Part shown: one piece after another, positions 36,745 through 45,657 of the stretch | How positions within the stretch are numbered: the first letter of the stretch is position 1 | How the letters are laid out: every line of letters starts with the position of its first letter | Program-made: the position numbers and the translations under genes | Assembly (NCBI GenBank): GCA_963627135.1 | Contig: CAVFZY010000020.1 | Coordinates: 62,001 to 126,000 of the forward strand | DNA: 64,000 nucleotides | Direction: 5' to 3' | Source of the DNA: CAG-103 sp963627135 | GTDB lineage: Bacteria; Bacillota; Clostridia; Oscillospirales; Oscillospiraceae | Notes under the pieces: model-generated | Databases searched by the model: none | Seen by the model: the letters and a program-made list of their open reading frames with translations, nothing else | What the model was told of the DNA's origin: nothing

Positions 36745-37164
36745 TCAGAATTGAAACAGGTTCAGGCCGATCTCCTCGCTGTGGAAGCGATCCACCCGCC
36801 CGTCGATGACCGTGATGACCATCTCACAGGTGGCGCTGATAACGGCGCGGTTCAGATGCCCGCCGAACACCTCACCCTTCTCGTTGCCAGCGCTCATGTG
36901 CAGGTGCGTGTAAAACGCGCCGTCCATCGTATTGATGGTGCCGGTCAGCGAGACAATCTCAAAATCGCCCGCAAACGAATTGGCGTGATACTGCTTTTCG
37001 GCCGTGTGGAACACGCCGACCGTGAATTCACCGACCGCACCGAGCGCCTGCACGCTCGCGAGCTTGATCTGCTCGGCCTGCGCGATCGCCTTGACCTGCT
37101 CGAGCATCTCCTCGCCGCGGTCGATGCGGGCGATGATGGTGTTTCCAAATCTTCGATACTCCAT
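36745..37164 (-). CDS. PPC-domain (DUF296) protein
   Basis: 139 residues. The whole protein is one PPC domain: RFGNTIIARIDRGEEMLEQV, IKLASVQALGAVGEFTVGVF, the metal-site region THLHMSAGNEKGEVFGGHLN (His residues at about 86, 88 and 103), and a final FHSEEIGLNLFQF. Bacterial members are trimeric, bind a metal through these histidines and are often called DNA-binding by analogy with plant AHL proteins. Their bacterial role is unknown. GGAGGAG precedes the start at 37164. It is a single-gene unit between the ABC exporter and its own terminator. Confidence 0.9.
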   Translation of the reverse strand: MEYRRFGNTIIARIDRGEEMLEQVKAIAQAEQIKLASVQALGAVGEFTVGVFHTAEKQYHANSFAGDFEIVSLTGTINTMDGAFYTHLHMSAGNEKGEVFGGHLNRAVISATCEMVITVIDGRVDRFHSEEIGLNLFQF

Positions 37165-37237
37165 GGGACTCCTCCTTTGGCTTCATAATCTCGATTATAC
37201 CGCGCCCCCTGCCGGCTTGCAAGGGGCGCGCAGGAAT

Positions 37238-39127
37238 TTATTCGAGCTCGAACGCGCCGGTATAGAGCTGATAGTACACGCCCTTTTCGGCAATGAGCTT
37301 TTCATGGCTGCCACGCTCGATGATGCTCCCGTGATCGAGCACCATGATGACATCGGCATTTTTGACCGTCGAGAGCCGGTGCGCGATGACGAACACCGTG
37401 CGGCCCTCCATGAGCTTATCCATGCCGCTCTGCACGAGTGCCTCCGTGCGGGTGTCGATGGAGCTGGTCGCCTCGTCGAGGATCATGACCGGCGGATCGG
37501 ACACGGCCGCGCGCGCGATGCTCAGCAGCTGGCGCTGGCCCTGACTCAGGCCGCTGCCGTCGCCCTTGAGCACGGTATTGTAGCCGTCCGGCAGCATGCG
37601 GATGAAGTGATCGGCGTTGGCGAGCTTCGCCGCCGCGATGCAGTCCTCATCCGTCGCGTCCGGATTGCCGTAGCGGATGTTTTCCATGACGGTGCCGGTA
37701 AAGAGGTTCACGTCCTGGAGCACGATGCCGAGGCTGCGGCGCAGATCGGCCTTGCAGATCTTGTTGATGTTGATGCCATCATAGCGGATCTTGCCGTCGG
37801 CAATGTCGTAGAAGCGGTTGATGAGGTTCGTGATCGTTGTCTTGCCGGCGCCGGTCGCGCCGACGAAGGCCACCTTCTGGCCCGGTTCGGCATAAAGCGT
37901 GATGTCGTGCAGGACTTCCTTGTCCGGTGTGTAGCCGAAGTCCACATGGTCGAACACGACGCGGCCCTCGAGCTTCGTGTACGTGACCGCACCGTCGCCG
38001 TGCGGGTGCTTCCACGCCCAGAGGCCGGTATGGTGGTTGGCCTCGACGAGCGCGCCGTTTTCCTCCCTGGCATTGACGAGCGTCACATAGCCGTCATCCG
38101 TTTCCGGCTGCGCGTCCATGAATGCAAAGATGCGCGATGCGCCGGCCAGCGCCGTAACGATGGAGTTAAATTGGTTGGAGATCTGCGAGATGGGGTTTGT
38201 AAACCCGCGCGAGAGCGTCAGGAACGACGCGATCATGCCGAGTGAGAGCGTGTTCATGCCGGTCAGGCCGAGGTTCGGCGTGCCGGCAATGGCCATCGTG
38301 CCGCCGATGACGGCGATGATGACATACTGCAGGTAGCCGACGGCGTTCATCATCGGCATCATGCTGTTGGCCATGCCGCTGGCGCGCGCGGCGTTTTCCG
38401 CCCAGACGCGGTTGCGGCGGTGCAGTTCCTCCTTGCTCTGCTCTTCGTGGCAGAACACCTTGACGACCTTCTGGCCGTTGACCATCTCTTCGACATAGCC
38501 GTTGAGATCCGCCAACGCCGTCTGCTGCGCCATGAAGTAGCCGCCGATGCGGCCGGTGAGCCTGCGCACGAACACAAGGATGAGCGCCATGACCGCGCAG
38601 ACGATCAGCGTCAGCCAGACGCTGATATACAGCATGCAGAAAAACACTGCCACCAGTGTGAACACGGACGACACGAGCTGGGCCATAGACTGTGCGATCA
38701 TCTGCCGCAGCGTGTCGGTATCATTCGTATACAGGCTCATGATATCGCCGTGCGTATGCGTGTCAAAATAGCGGATGGGCAGGCGCTGCATCTTCTCAAA
38801 CATCTCGTCGCGGATGCGCTTGAGCGTGCCCTGCGCGATCGTGACCATGCGGCGGTTATACAGCCACGTGGACATGGTGCCGATGAGGTACACGCAGCCG
38901 ATCGTGACCAGCGCGCGGATCAGGCCGGAAAAGTCCGGTGATGCCGTGCCGAGCATGGGGACGATATAGCCATCAATCAGCTTCTGCAGGAACATGGACG
39001 AGGCCGCTCCGGCGACTGCGCTGAGCAAAATGCAGATGGTCACGAGCACGAGTGTGCCCTTATAAGCGCGCATATACGACAGCAGGCGCTTGAGCGTCTG
39101 GGAATCAAATTTCGGGCGTTCTGGCAT
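37238..39127 (-). CDS. ABC exporter half-transporter, canonical NBD
   Basis: 629 residues, membrane domain (about 25-330, six helices) fused to an ATPase domain. Walker A VGATGAGKTTITNLINRFYD, signature GLSQGQRQLLSIARA, Walker B PVMILDEATSSIDT with the catalytic Glu, and H-loop VIAHRLSTV are all intact. An insert between the membrane and ATPase parts (about 345-385) is longer than usual. It forms a heterodimer with the degenerate partner encoded just upstream (23-base overlap). These MarR-linked pairs usually export drugs or lipids; the substrate is unknown. Confidence 0.9.
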   Translation of the reverse strand: MPERPKFDSQTLKRLLSYMRAYKGTLVLVTICILLSAVAGAASSMFLQKLIDGYIVPMLGTASPDFSGLIRALVTIGCVYLIGTMSTWLYNRRMVTIAQGTLKRIRDEMFEKMQRLPIRYFDTHTHGDIMSLYTNDTDTLRQMIAQSMAQLVSSVFTLVAVFFCMLYISVWLTLIVCAVMALILVFVRRLTGRIGGYFMAQQTALADLNGYVEEMVNGQKVVKVFCHEEQSKEELHRRNRVWAENAARASGMANSMMPMMNAVGYLQYVIIAVIGGTMAIAGTPNLGLTGMNTLSLGMIASFLTLSRGFTNPISQISNQFNSIVTALAGASRIFAFMDAQPETDDGYVTLVNAREENGALVEANHHTGLWAWKHPHGDGAVTYTKLEGRVVFDHVDFGYTPDKEVLHDITLYAEPGQKVAFVGATGAGKTTITNLINRFYDIADGKIRYDGININKICKADLRRSLGIVLQDVNLFTGTVMENIRYGNPDATDEDCIAAAKLANADHFIRMLPDGYNTVLKGDGSGLSQGQRQLLSIARAAVSDPPVMILDEATSSIDTRTEALVQSGMDKLMEGRTVFVIAHRLSTVKNADVIMVLDHGSIIERGSHEKLIAEKGVYYQLYTGAFELE

Positions 39128-40871
39128 CGTCCTCGCCTCCCTTCTGCTGGGACTCATAGACTTCGCGGTAAATTTCGCTTGTGCGCAGCAGCTCCTCATG
39201 GCTGCCGACATCGGCAATATGCCCGTCGTCGAGCACGACGATGCGGTCCGCGTTCTGCACGGAGCTGATGCGCTGCGCGATGATGATCTTCGTCGTCTCC
39301 GGGATATAGGCCGAAAAGGCCTGCTGGATCTGCGCGTCCGTGCGCGTATCGACGGCGCTTGTCGAGTCGTCGAGGATGAGCACTTTCGGCTTTTTCAGCA
39401 GCGCGCGAGCGATGCACAGGCGCTGCTTCTGGCCGCCGGAGACGTTCGTGCCGCCCTGCTCGATATAGGTGTCATAGCCGTCCGGCATGGCGGAAATGAA
39501 TTCATCCGCACACGCGAGCTCACAGGCATGGCGGAGCTCCTCGTCCGTGGCATGCTCGTTGCCCCAGCGGAGGTTTTCCTTGATCGTGCCGGAAAACAGC
39601 TCGTTTTTCTGCAGCACCATGGCGACCGCGTTGCGCAGAGTCTCCAGATCATAGTCGCGCACGTCCACACCGCCGAGCATCAGCTTGCCGCCGGTGACAT
39701 CGTATAGACGTGGGATAAGCTGCACGAGCGAAGATTTGGACGCGCCCGTGCCGCCGATGACGCCGATCGTTTCACCGGAGCGGATGTGCAGATCAATGTC
39801 ATCGAGCACCTTTTTGTCCGCCTTGGAGGCGTAAACAAAGCTCACATGGTCAAAATCAATGGCACCATCACGCACGGCCATGACTTTGTGCTCCGGATTT
39901 TGAATGTCAGTCTTTTCTTCCAAAACCTCGGCGATGCGGCGCGCCGACGAGAGCGAGATCGTCAGCATGGCAAAGACCATGGACAGCATCATCAGACTCG
40001 TGAGGATCTGCATGGCATAGGTGATGAGCGCGGTGAGGTTACCGGTCGTCAGGCCGAGCGCCGGGTCGTTGCCGCTGGCGATGATGGCCTTGGCGCCGAG
40101 CCAGGAGATAATGATCATGCACGCATAGATACACGACTGCATTAGCGGCGCATTGAGCGTGATGAGCCGCTCGCCCTTGGAAAAGTCCTTATAAATGCGC
40201 TCGGAAATGGCGCCGAACTTACGGATCTCGTGCTGCTCCTGATTAAAGGACTTCACGACACGGATACCGCGGACGTTTTCCTGCACGACGTTGTTGAGCT
40301 CGTCATACGTGCGGAAAACGCGCGAGAAAATCGGAAACACACTGCGGATGATGAAAAACAGCGCCACTGCAAGGATCGGCAGGATGATGAGAAACGTCAT
40401 GGAGATCTCATGGCTGATGCGGAACGACACGATCATGGAAAAAACCAACATGACCGGCGAGCGGATCGCCATGCGCATGAGCATCTGAAAAGCGTTTTGC
40501 ACGTTCGTGACGTCCGTCGTCAGGCGTGTGACGATGGACGCGGTGGAAAACTTGTCGATGTTGGAAAACGCGAACGTCTGCACATTGTCGTACATATCCT
40601 CGCGCAGGTTTGCACCGAAACCGACGGATGCTCGCGCCGCGATGCGCGCCGCGAGCACGCCGGTCGCGAGCTGGAACGCCGCCAGCAGCAGCAAAAATGC
40701 GCCAAACTTCCAGACCGCCGCCATGCTGCCGCCCTCAACACCGTAATCGATGAGGTTGGACATATACAGCGGGATCACGATCTCGAACACGACCTCCAGC
40801 GCCGAGAGCAGAACCGTCACGAGCGCGGGGCCTTTGTTTTCCCGCAGGCTGTGGGACAATGTATGAAGCAT
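39105..40871 (-). CDS. ABC exporter half-transporter, degenerate NBD
   Basis: 588 residues with six membrane helices (about 15-310) and an ATPase domain. The nucleotide site is visibly degenerate: Walker A GGTGASKSSLVQLIPRLYD has Ser for the last invariant Gly, Walker B is VLILDDSTSAVDT with Asp for the catalytic Glu, and the H-loop is IIAQRISSV with Gln for His. The signature NVSGGQKQRLCIARAL is intact and would serve the partner's site. This is the pattern of asymmetric heterodimeric exporters such as TM287/288. It lies directly downstream of marR. Confidence 0.9.
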   Translation of the reverse strand: MLHTLSHSLRENKGPALVTVLLSALEVVFEIVIPLYMSNLIDYGVEGGSMAAVWKFGAFLLLLAAFQLATGVLAARIAARASVGFGANLREDMYDNVQTFAFSNIDKFSTASIVTRLTTDVTNVQNAFQMLMRMAIRSPVMLVFSMIVSFRISHEISMTFLIILPILAVALFFIIRSVFPIFSRVFRTYDELNNVVQENVRGIRVVKSFNQEQHEIRKFGAISERIYKDFSKGERLITLNAPLMQSCIYACMIIISWLGAKAIIASGNDPALGLTTGNLTALITYAMQILTSLMMLSMVFAMLTISLSSARRIAEVLEEKTDIQNPEHKVMAVRDGAIDFDHVSFVYASKADKKVLDDIDLHIRSGETIGVIGGTGASKSSLVQLIPRLYDVTGGKLMLGGVDVRDYDLETLRNAVAMVLQKNELFSGTIKENLRWGNEHATDEELRHACELACADEFISAMPDGYDTYIEQGGTNVSGGQKQRLCIARALLKKPKVLILDDSTSAVDTRTDAQIQQAFSAYIPETTKIIIAQRISSVQNADRIVVLDDGHIADVGSHEELLRTSEIYREVYESQQKGGEDDARTPEI

Positions 40872-40901
40872 GGATTTCCTCCTTCCTGAATCGTGGACCG
40901 G

Positions 40902-41321
40902 TCAGCCGAGGTCAGCATAGATCGTGCGCAGGGCCGATTCCAGCGCCGCAATCTGTTCCGGCGTCAGCGAGCGCAGCATCTGCTGCTCCGTTGCCTGGAT
41001 CGTGGCATGCATATCCTGCGCAATCCCGGCAGCACGCTCCGTCTGGCAGACGATCTTGCTGCGTTTATCTGCCGGGTCGAGCCAGCAGCGCACAAAGCCA
41101 TTTTGCTCCATGCGGCTGATGATGCCAGCTACTGTCGGGTGCGATACCTGCAAAAACCCTTCGATCTCCTTTTGCGTCGCCTGCCCGCCATTGTGGGCCA
41201 GATATCCCAGCACGCGGCTTTGCGTCAGCGTCAGCCCCTGCTGCGCAAGATCGGCATCCGCCCGCATTTTGATCTTATCCGTGATCATTTTTAATAGACA
41301 TCCTATTTGAAATTGCTCCAT
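40902..41321 (-). CDS. MarR family regulator of the ABC exporter
   Basis: 139 residues, winged helix: an N-terminal dimer helix (MEQFQIGCLLKMITDKIKMR), then LTLTQSRVLGYLAHNGGQAT, recognition helix in LQVSHPTVAGIISRMEQNGF, and wing LDPADKRSKIV. It is the first gene of marR-ABC-ABC, 30 bases before the first transporter gene. GGAGG lies 8 bases before the ATG. A 12-base perfect palindrome at the promoter suggests autoregulation and ligand-inducible exporter expression. Confidence 0.9.
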   Translation of the reverse strand: MEQFQIGCLLKMITDKIKMRADADLAQQGLTLTQSRVLGYLAHNGGQATQKEIEGFLQVSHPTVAGIISRMEQNGFVRCWLDPADKRSKIVCQTERAAGIAQDMHATIQATEQQMLRSLTPEQIAALESALRTIYADLG

Positions 41322-41340
41322 GAGATACACCTCCAAACGT

Positions 41341-41383
41341 GTAGCACGCTACGCATTATAGCGGCAAAATTTTGAATCGTCAA
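41341..41383 (-). promoter_or_regulatory. marR promoter and palindromic operator
   Basis: TTGACG (complement of 41378-41383), a 17-base spacer and TATAAT (complement of 41355-41360) form the promoter. The palindrome GTAGCACGCTAC (41341-41352) lies 2 bases downstream of the -10, over the expected transcription start. Confidence 0.75.
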
Positions 41384-41400
41384 GAGACGTCACAAATTGT

Positions 41401-41592
41401 TTACACGCTCAAATTTTGCAGCAAAAAGCGGCCGCCCGGCAGGCAGCCGCAAATACCATATGGCTCAAGGATGGAACAAACGCAACCTGTAAACGCCATG
41501 ACCATGTCGTACCGCTCGCAGCGGTCGATGACGAGATGGTTTCCCTGCGTGTGCAGCGGCGTGCAGATGTCAGAAATCCGATAGCCGTCCAT
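41401..41592 (-). CDS. Doubtful 63-codon ORF after hisJ
   Basis: It starts inside the 3' end of hisJ with AAAGGAG 4 bases upstream and would encode a protein with five cysteines, beginning MDGYRISDICTPLHTQGNHL. Composition is not obviously spurious. However, the his-operon terminator (41423-41450) lies inside its last codons, so the terminated transcript would lack its stop codon. I list it only as a possibility. Confidence 0.2.
   Translation of the reverse strand: MDGYRISDICTPLHTQGNHLVIDRCERYDMVMAFTGCVCSILEPYGICGCLPGGRFLLQNLSV
41423..41450 (-). terminator. Terminator of the his operon
   Basis: On the minus strand GCGGCTGCC-TGCCG-GGCGGCCGC forms a 9-base stem with one wobble, followed by TTTTT. 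Confidence 0.85.
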
Positions 41593-42337
41593 AGGGCTCC
41601 TTTCTCTCATCAAAACCGAAGAGCAGATCCTTCTTGTCGTGGCAGTCCGACGACCAGAGCAGGCGCCTCCCACGCGCGTGCAGCTCGTCCAGGATCCACG
41701 ATTCCGGATACGGCTGCGTGCGATATCCGCGGGCGATCGCGCCGGTGTTGATCTCAAACACGGCAGGCGTCTGCATCAGCCGCTTGAGCGCAGCGAGCGC
41801 TGCTGCACGGCAGCGCGGGTGGTTCGTATCAAACAGCGCCCCGTCGTCGTTGAACTTCTCGATAAGGTCAAAGTGACCGATGATGCTGCAGTGCGTACGG
41901 TCGTAGACATCCGCAACGGTGCGGTAATAATCCTCGATGAAGGCGTAAAAATCTCCGCTGTAGTGCTCCGCCACCGCCTGCTGCTGCAGTTCCCGGCTCT
42001 CATCGACCGGCAGGTAGCAGCCATTCTTTTTCACGTAGTGCACCGAGCCGATGACGTAGTCATAATCATCCGTTGGCGCTTCGGAGTAAAAGTCCTGCTC
42101 CACGCCGAGCAGGATGCGCAGCTGGCCGGCGTATGTCTGCTGAAGAGCGCGGATAGTGGCTTTGTATGCCTTCGTCCCGGCAAGGGACATGCAGTAGCTC
42201 TCATCAAAGAAGGTGTATGAGTGCCCGGAAAAACCGAGCTCCGGGCAGCCAAGGCGGATCGCCTCGCACACGAGCGCCTCCGGCGTGTCCTTCCCATCGC
42301 AGAAAACGGTGTGCGTGTGGTAGTTCGACGGCCGCAT
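41570..42337 (-). CDS. hisJ: Histidinol-phosphatase, PHP family
   Basis: Removes phosphate from histidinol phosphate, the step before HisD. 255 residues, PHP metal-dependent phosphatase. Landmarks: YHTHTVFCDGKDTPEALV at the N-terminus, LGFSGHSYTFFD, LLGVEQDFYSE, DYVIGSVHYVK, IGHFDLIEKF, VFEINTGAI and the final WSSDCHDKKDLLFGFDE. Its presence explains why hisB here has only the dehydratase domain. It overlaps hisIE and is the last recognisable gene of the operon. Confidence 0.93.
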   Translation of the reverse strand: MRPSNYHTHTVFCDGKDTPEALVCEAIRLGCPELGFSGHSYTFFDESYCMSLAGTKAYKATIRALQQTYAGQLRILLGVEQDFYSEAPTDDYDYVIGSVHYVKKNGCYLPVDESRELQQQAVAEHYSGDFYAFIEDYYRTVADVYDRTHCSIIGHFDLIEKFNDDGALFDTNHPRCRAAALAALKRLMQTPAVFEINTGAIARGYRTQPYPESWILDELHARGRRLLWSSDCHDKKDLLFGFDERKEPYGRLSDF

Positions 42338-42984
42338 CAGGTCATTTTCTCCTGCTTGACCTTGTGGTCAATGATGTGGCGGGAGGCCAGCTCGCGGTGC
42401 ACGTCCTCAACGGAAATACCCATCTCCACCATAAGCACCATGGCATGATAGGCCAGATCGGCCAACTCGTAGACCGTCTCCTTCCGATCGTCGGCTTTGG
42501 CGGCAATGATGACCTCCGTGCTCTCCTCGCCGACCTTCTTGAGGATCTTATCGATGCCTTTGTCAAACAGATAGCTCGTATACGAACCCTCCGGCCGCGT
42601 CGCTTTCCGGTCGGCAAGCAGATCGTAGAGACCCTGCAGGCTGAAGTCCTGCAGCGTGTCGCTGTGCCAGACCGGCCGGAAGAAGCACGATGCACTGCCT
42701 GTATGGCACGCGGGGCCGTCCTTTTCCACGACAACGACGAGCGCATCGGCGTCACAGTCGGCCGTGATGCTGACAATATGCTGCACATTGCCGCTCGTCT
42801 CGCCCTTGCGCCAGAGTTCCTGCCGCGACCGGCTCCAGAAGCATGTCCGGCCCTCAGCCATGGAGATGCGCAGGCTCTCTTCATTCATGTACGCAACGGT
42901 CAGGACCTGCTTGGTGATGGCATCGACCACCACGGTGGGGATCAGGCCCCGGTCATCAAATTTCAGTTCGTTGATATCTAGCAC
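42337..42984 (-). CDS. hisI: Bifunctional PR-AMP cyclohydrolase / PR-ATP pyrophosphatase
   Basis: Fused HisI-HisE protein (often hisIE), 215 residues, carrying out steps 2 and 3 of histidine synthesis. The N-terminal cyclohydrolase (about 1-110) has AYMNEESLRISMAEGRTCFW-SRSRQELWRKGETSGN, with zinc ligands in DCDADALVV and GPACHTGSASCFF. The C-terminal pyrophosphohydrolase (about 115-215) has SYTSYLFDKGIDKILKKVGE and EESTEVIIAAKADDRKETVYE-LADLAYH. Stop overlaps the hisJ start (TGATG). Confidence 0.95.
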   Translation of the reverse strand: MLDINELKFDDRGLIPTVVVDAITKQVLTVAYMNEESLRISMAEGRTCFWSRSRQELWRKGETSGNVQHIVSITADCDADALVVVVEKDGPACHTGSASCFFRPVWHSDTLQDFSLQGLYDLLADRKATRPEGSYTSYLFDKGIDKILKKVGEESTEVIIAAKADDRKETVYELADLAYHAMVLMVEMGISVEDVHRELASRHIIDHKVKQEKMT

Positions 42985-42990
42985 GGCATG

Positions 42991-43746
42991 TTACCTCACA
43001 ATGATGTTCTCGGCGCGCAGCGCCTGTTTGAGTTCGGGGATCGCAACCTCGCCAAAGTGGAAAATGGACGCGGCAAGACCGGCATCAACCGTCGGGACTT
43101 TTTGAAACAGCTCCACAAAGTCCGCGATGCTGCCCGCGCCGCCGGAGGCAATCACCGGCACGTTCACGGCCGCGCACACCGCCTGCAGCAGCGGCAGGTC
43201 AAAGCCCTGTCTGACGCCGTCGGTGTCGATGGAGTTGACCACGACCTCCCCTGCACCGAGGGCAACGCATTTTTGGATCCAGCCGATGGCCTCCATGCCG
43301 GTGTTCTCCCGGCCGCCCTTGGCAAAGACGCGAAACTGCCCGTCCACGCGCTTGACATCGACTGAGATCACCACGCACTGGTTGCCGTAACGCTCGGCTG
43401 CCACCCGGATGAGCTCCGGATTGCGGATGGCGCCGGAGTTGACGCTGACCTTGTCCGCGCCGCACTTGAGCACGCGGTCAAAATCATCGACGGTGCGGAT
43501 GCCGCCGCCGACGGTGAGCGGGATAAAGATCTGGCTTGCCACCTCGCGCAGAATGTCCGTGAACAGCTGCCGGCCCTCGACGGACGCTGTGATGTCGTAA
43601 AACACCAGCTCATCCGCGCCGTGATCGGAATAATACCGCGCCAACTCCACGGGCGAGGACACATCGGCCAGACCCGCAAAGTTGACGCCCTTGACGACCC
43701 TGCCGTCTTTGACGTCGAGACAGGGTATGATACGTTTGGTAATCAT
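42991..43746 (-). CDS. hisF: Imidazole glycerol phosphate synthase, cyclase subunit
   Basis: Forms IGP and AICAR from PRFAR with ammonia from HisH. 251 residues, half-barrel duplicated TIM fold. Start MITKRIIPCLDVKDGRVVKG contains the first catalytic Asp; the second lies in VVISVDVKRVDG. Also GGGIRTVDDFDRVLKCGADK and VVNSIDTDGVRQGFDLPL. It overlaps hisA by 4 bases and is 6 bases before hisIE. Confidence 0.97.
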   Translation of the reverse strand: MITKRIIPCLDVKDGRVVKGVNFAGLADVSSPVELARYYSDHGADELVFYDITASVEGRQLFTDILREVASQIFIPLTVGGGIRTVDDFDRVLKCGADKVSVNSGAIRNPELIRVAAERYGNQCVVISVDVKRVDGQFRVFAKGGRENTGMEAIGWIQKCVALGAGEVVVNSIDTDGVRQGFDLPLLQAVCAAVNVPVIASGGAGSIADFVELFQKVPTVDAGLAASIFHFGEVAIPELKQALRAENIIVR

Positions 43747-44456
43747 CGTGCCACCTCGATTGCCTGCGCGAGATCGATCGCGCCGGTATAATACGCCCTG
43801 CCGATGATGGCGCCGTAGAGCCCCATCTGGTGAAGTGCGCGCACATCGTCCAGATCGGAAACGCCGCCGGACGCCGTGATGTTCAGGAAATACTTTTGCG
43901 ACAGTTGTCGGTACAGCGCCCGGTTCGTACCGCGCATGGCCCCGTCCCGGGAAATGTCTGTGCAGATGACGGTCTGCACGTCGAGCGCCTGCATGCGGGC
44001 AAAAAACGCGTCGAGCGTTACATCCGCCGTCTCCAGCCAGCCGCGGATGGCAATGCGGCCGTCGCGGACGTCCGCGCCGACTGCAATATGTGCGCCATAG
44101 GTGGCGACCGCCTGTGCCAGAAACGCCGCATCCTGCACGGCGGCTGTGCCGAGGATCACGCGCCCGGCCCCCGCATCCAGATAGCGCTGCACCGTAACCA
44201 TATCGCGGATGCCGCCGCCGATCTCGACGAACAGCGGCGTCTGCGCCGCGACCTGACGAACGACATCCAGATTCGGCGTTGTACCGTCGCGCGCGCCCTC
44301 TAGGTCGACCATGTGGATATGCGCAGCGCCCTGACGCACAAAGTCTTGCGCCACGGCCAGCGGATCGTCACTGTAGACCTTCATCTGCCGGTAATCGCCC
44401 TTGAGCAGCCGGACGGCCTTTTTCTCATATAGATCGATCGCAGGAAACAGGATCAT
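43743..44456 (-). CDS. hisA: ProFAR isomerase HisA
   Basis: Amadori isomerase converting ProFAR to PRFAR. 237 residues, TIM barrel related to HisF. Start MILFPAIDLYEKKAVRLLKG holds the catalytic-base Asp; the catalytic-acid Asp is in VICTDISRDGAMRGTN. ILGTAAVQDAAFLAQAV and ITASGGVSDLDDVRAL form the phosphate sites. Overlaps hisH and hisF by 4 bases each. Confidence 0.96.
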   Translation of the reverse strand: MILFPAIDLYEKKAVRLLKGDYRQMKVYSDDPLAVAQDFVRQGAAHIHMVDLEGARDGTTPNLDVVRQVAAQTPLFVEIGGGIRDMVTVQRYLDAGAGRVILGTAAVQDAAFLAQAVATYGAHIAVGADVRDGRIAIRGWLETADVTLDAFFARMQALDVQTVICTDISRDGAMRGTNRALYRQLSQKYFLNITASGGVSDLDDVRALHQMGLYGAIIGRAYYTGAIDLAQAIEVAR

Positions 44457-45070
44457 ACCGGTGCCCCCTCACAGAAGGCGCGCAGGATGTTCAGCCCCAC
44501 GCGGCCACTCTTTTCCGGGTGGAACTGGCAGCCCTTGACGTTGCCCTGCTCCACGGCGGCGGTCAGGTCGATGCCGTATTCCGTAGTCGCGATGACGCTC
44601 CCTGCGCAATCGGCCGCATAATAGGAGTGGACGAAGTACACGCAATCGCCGTCCGAGATATTCCGAAGCAGCGCGCTCGGCTTTTGAAATCGCAGTGCAT
44701 TCCAGCCAATGTGCGGGATCTTCAGCTCCGGCGGGAGCCTGCCCTCCATCGGCACAACACTGCCGCGCAGCAGACCGAGGCCTGCGTGCTCGCCGTATTC
44801 ATAGCTTTTTTCAAACAGCAGCTGCATGCCGAGACAGATGCCCAGAATGTCCTTACCGGCTGCCGCTTCCGCGCAGATCACGCGGTCAAGCCCGCTGTCG
44901 CACAGCTTCTGCGCCGCATCAGCGAAAGCGCCGACACCGGGCAGGATCAGCTTGTCCGCCGCGCGCAGCTGCACAGGATCCGCCGTGACAATGGTCTGCG
45001 CGCCGATGCTGCGCAAAGACGAGCAGAGGGAAAACAGATTCCCGACACCGTAATCGATAACTGCGATCAT
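44453..45070 (-). CDS. hisH: Imidazole glycerol phosphate synthase, glutaminase subunit
   Basis: Class I glutamine amidotransferase that feeds ammonia to HisF. 205 residues. Nucleophile Cys in ILGICLGMQLLFEKSYEYGE, the oxyanion-region LPGVGAFADAAQKL, and the catalytic His-Glu pair in GCQFHPEKSGRVGLNIL. Start MIAVIDYGVGNLFSLCSSLR is typical. Overlaps hisB by 4 bases. Confidence 0.96.
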   Translation of the reverse strand: MIAVIDYGVGNLFSLCSSLRSIGAQTIVTADPVQLRAADKLILPGVGAFADAAQKLCDSGLDRVICAEAAAGKDILGICLGMQLLFEKSYEYGEHAGLGLLRGSVVPMEGRLPPELKIPHIGWNALRFQKPSALLRNISDGDCVYFVHSYYAADCAGSVIATTEYGIDLTAAVEQGNVKGCQFHPEKSGRVGLNILRAFCEGAPV

Positions 45071-45657
45071 GCCAACATTCCTTTCGTAGACGGCACCTCA
45101 TTCGCAAAGGCCGCGTCAATGGCAGCGGCTGCACGCAGGCTGCGCGCCGCAGACTTGAACGCACCCTCCAAAATGTGGTGCGCATTGCGCCCGGCGAGCT
45201 GCTGCAGGTGCAGCGTCACGCCGGCATCGCGCGCGAATGCGCGCCAGAACTCCTCGCAGAGTTCGGTGTCAAAATCGCCGACCTTTTCCGTCGGGATGCT
45301 CAGGCTGTAATACAGCTCTCCCCGGCCGGAGATATCGACCGCCGAGAGGATGAGCGCCTCATCCATGGGCAGGATCGTGTCGCCGTAGCGCACGATGCCC
45401 TTTTTGTCGCCCAGCGCCTGCGCAAAGGCCTTGCCGAGGCAGATGCCGACGTCCTCCGTCGTGTGGTGGTAATCCACATAGGTGTCGCCCTTGCCCGTCA
45501 CGGACAGATCAAAGCGGCCGTGGCGGGCAAACAGCGTGAGCATGTGGTCGAGAAAGCCGCAGCCGGTGTCGATCTGCGCGATGCCGCGGCCGTCGAGACC
45601 GAGCGTGAGTGTGATGTCCGTTTCCGCCGTGGTGCGCGTGATGATTGCTGTCCTCAT
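45067..45657 (-). CDS. hisB: Imidazoleglycerol-phosphate dehydratase
   Basis: Monofunctional dehydratase forming imidazole acetol phosphate. 196 residues; no N-terminal phosphatase domain. Metal-binding repeats are seen as GCGFLDHMLTLFARHGRFDL, DYHHTTEDVGICLGKAF and LAGRNAHHILEGAFKSAARS. The phosphatase step is supplied by hisJ at the operon end. Overlaps hisC and hisH by 4 bases each. Confidence 0.97.
   Translation of the reverse strand: MRTAIITRTTAETDITLTLGLDGRGIAQIDTGCGFLDHMLTLFARHGRFDLSVTGKGDTYVDYHHTTEDVGICLGKAFAQALGDKKGIVRYGDTILPMDEALILSAVDISGRGELYYSLSIPTEKVGDFDTELCEEFWRAFARDAGVTLHLQQLAGRNAHHILEGAFKSAARSLRAAAAIDAAFANEVPSTKGMLA

Noticed and set aside
44453..45657. Bifunctional HisB with a phosphatase domain
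   Set aside because: The hisB product is 196 residues with only the dehydratase repeats; the phosphatase is the separate PHP-family hisJ.
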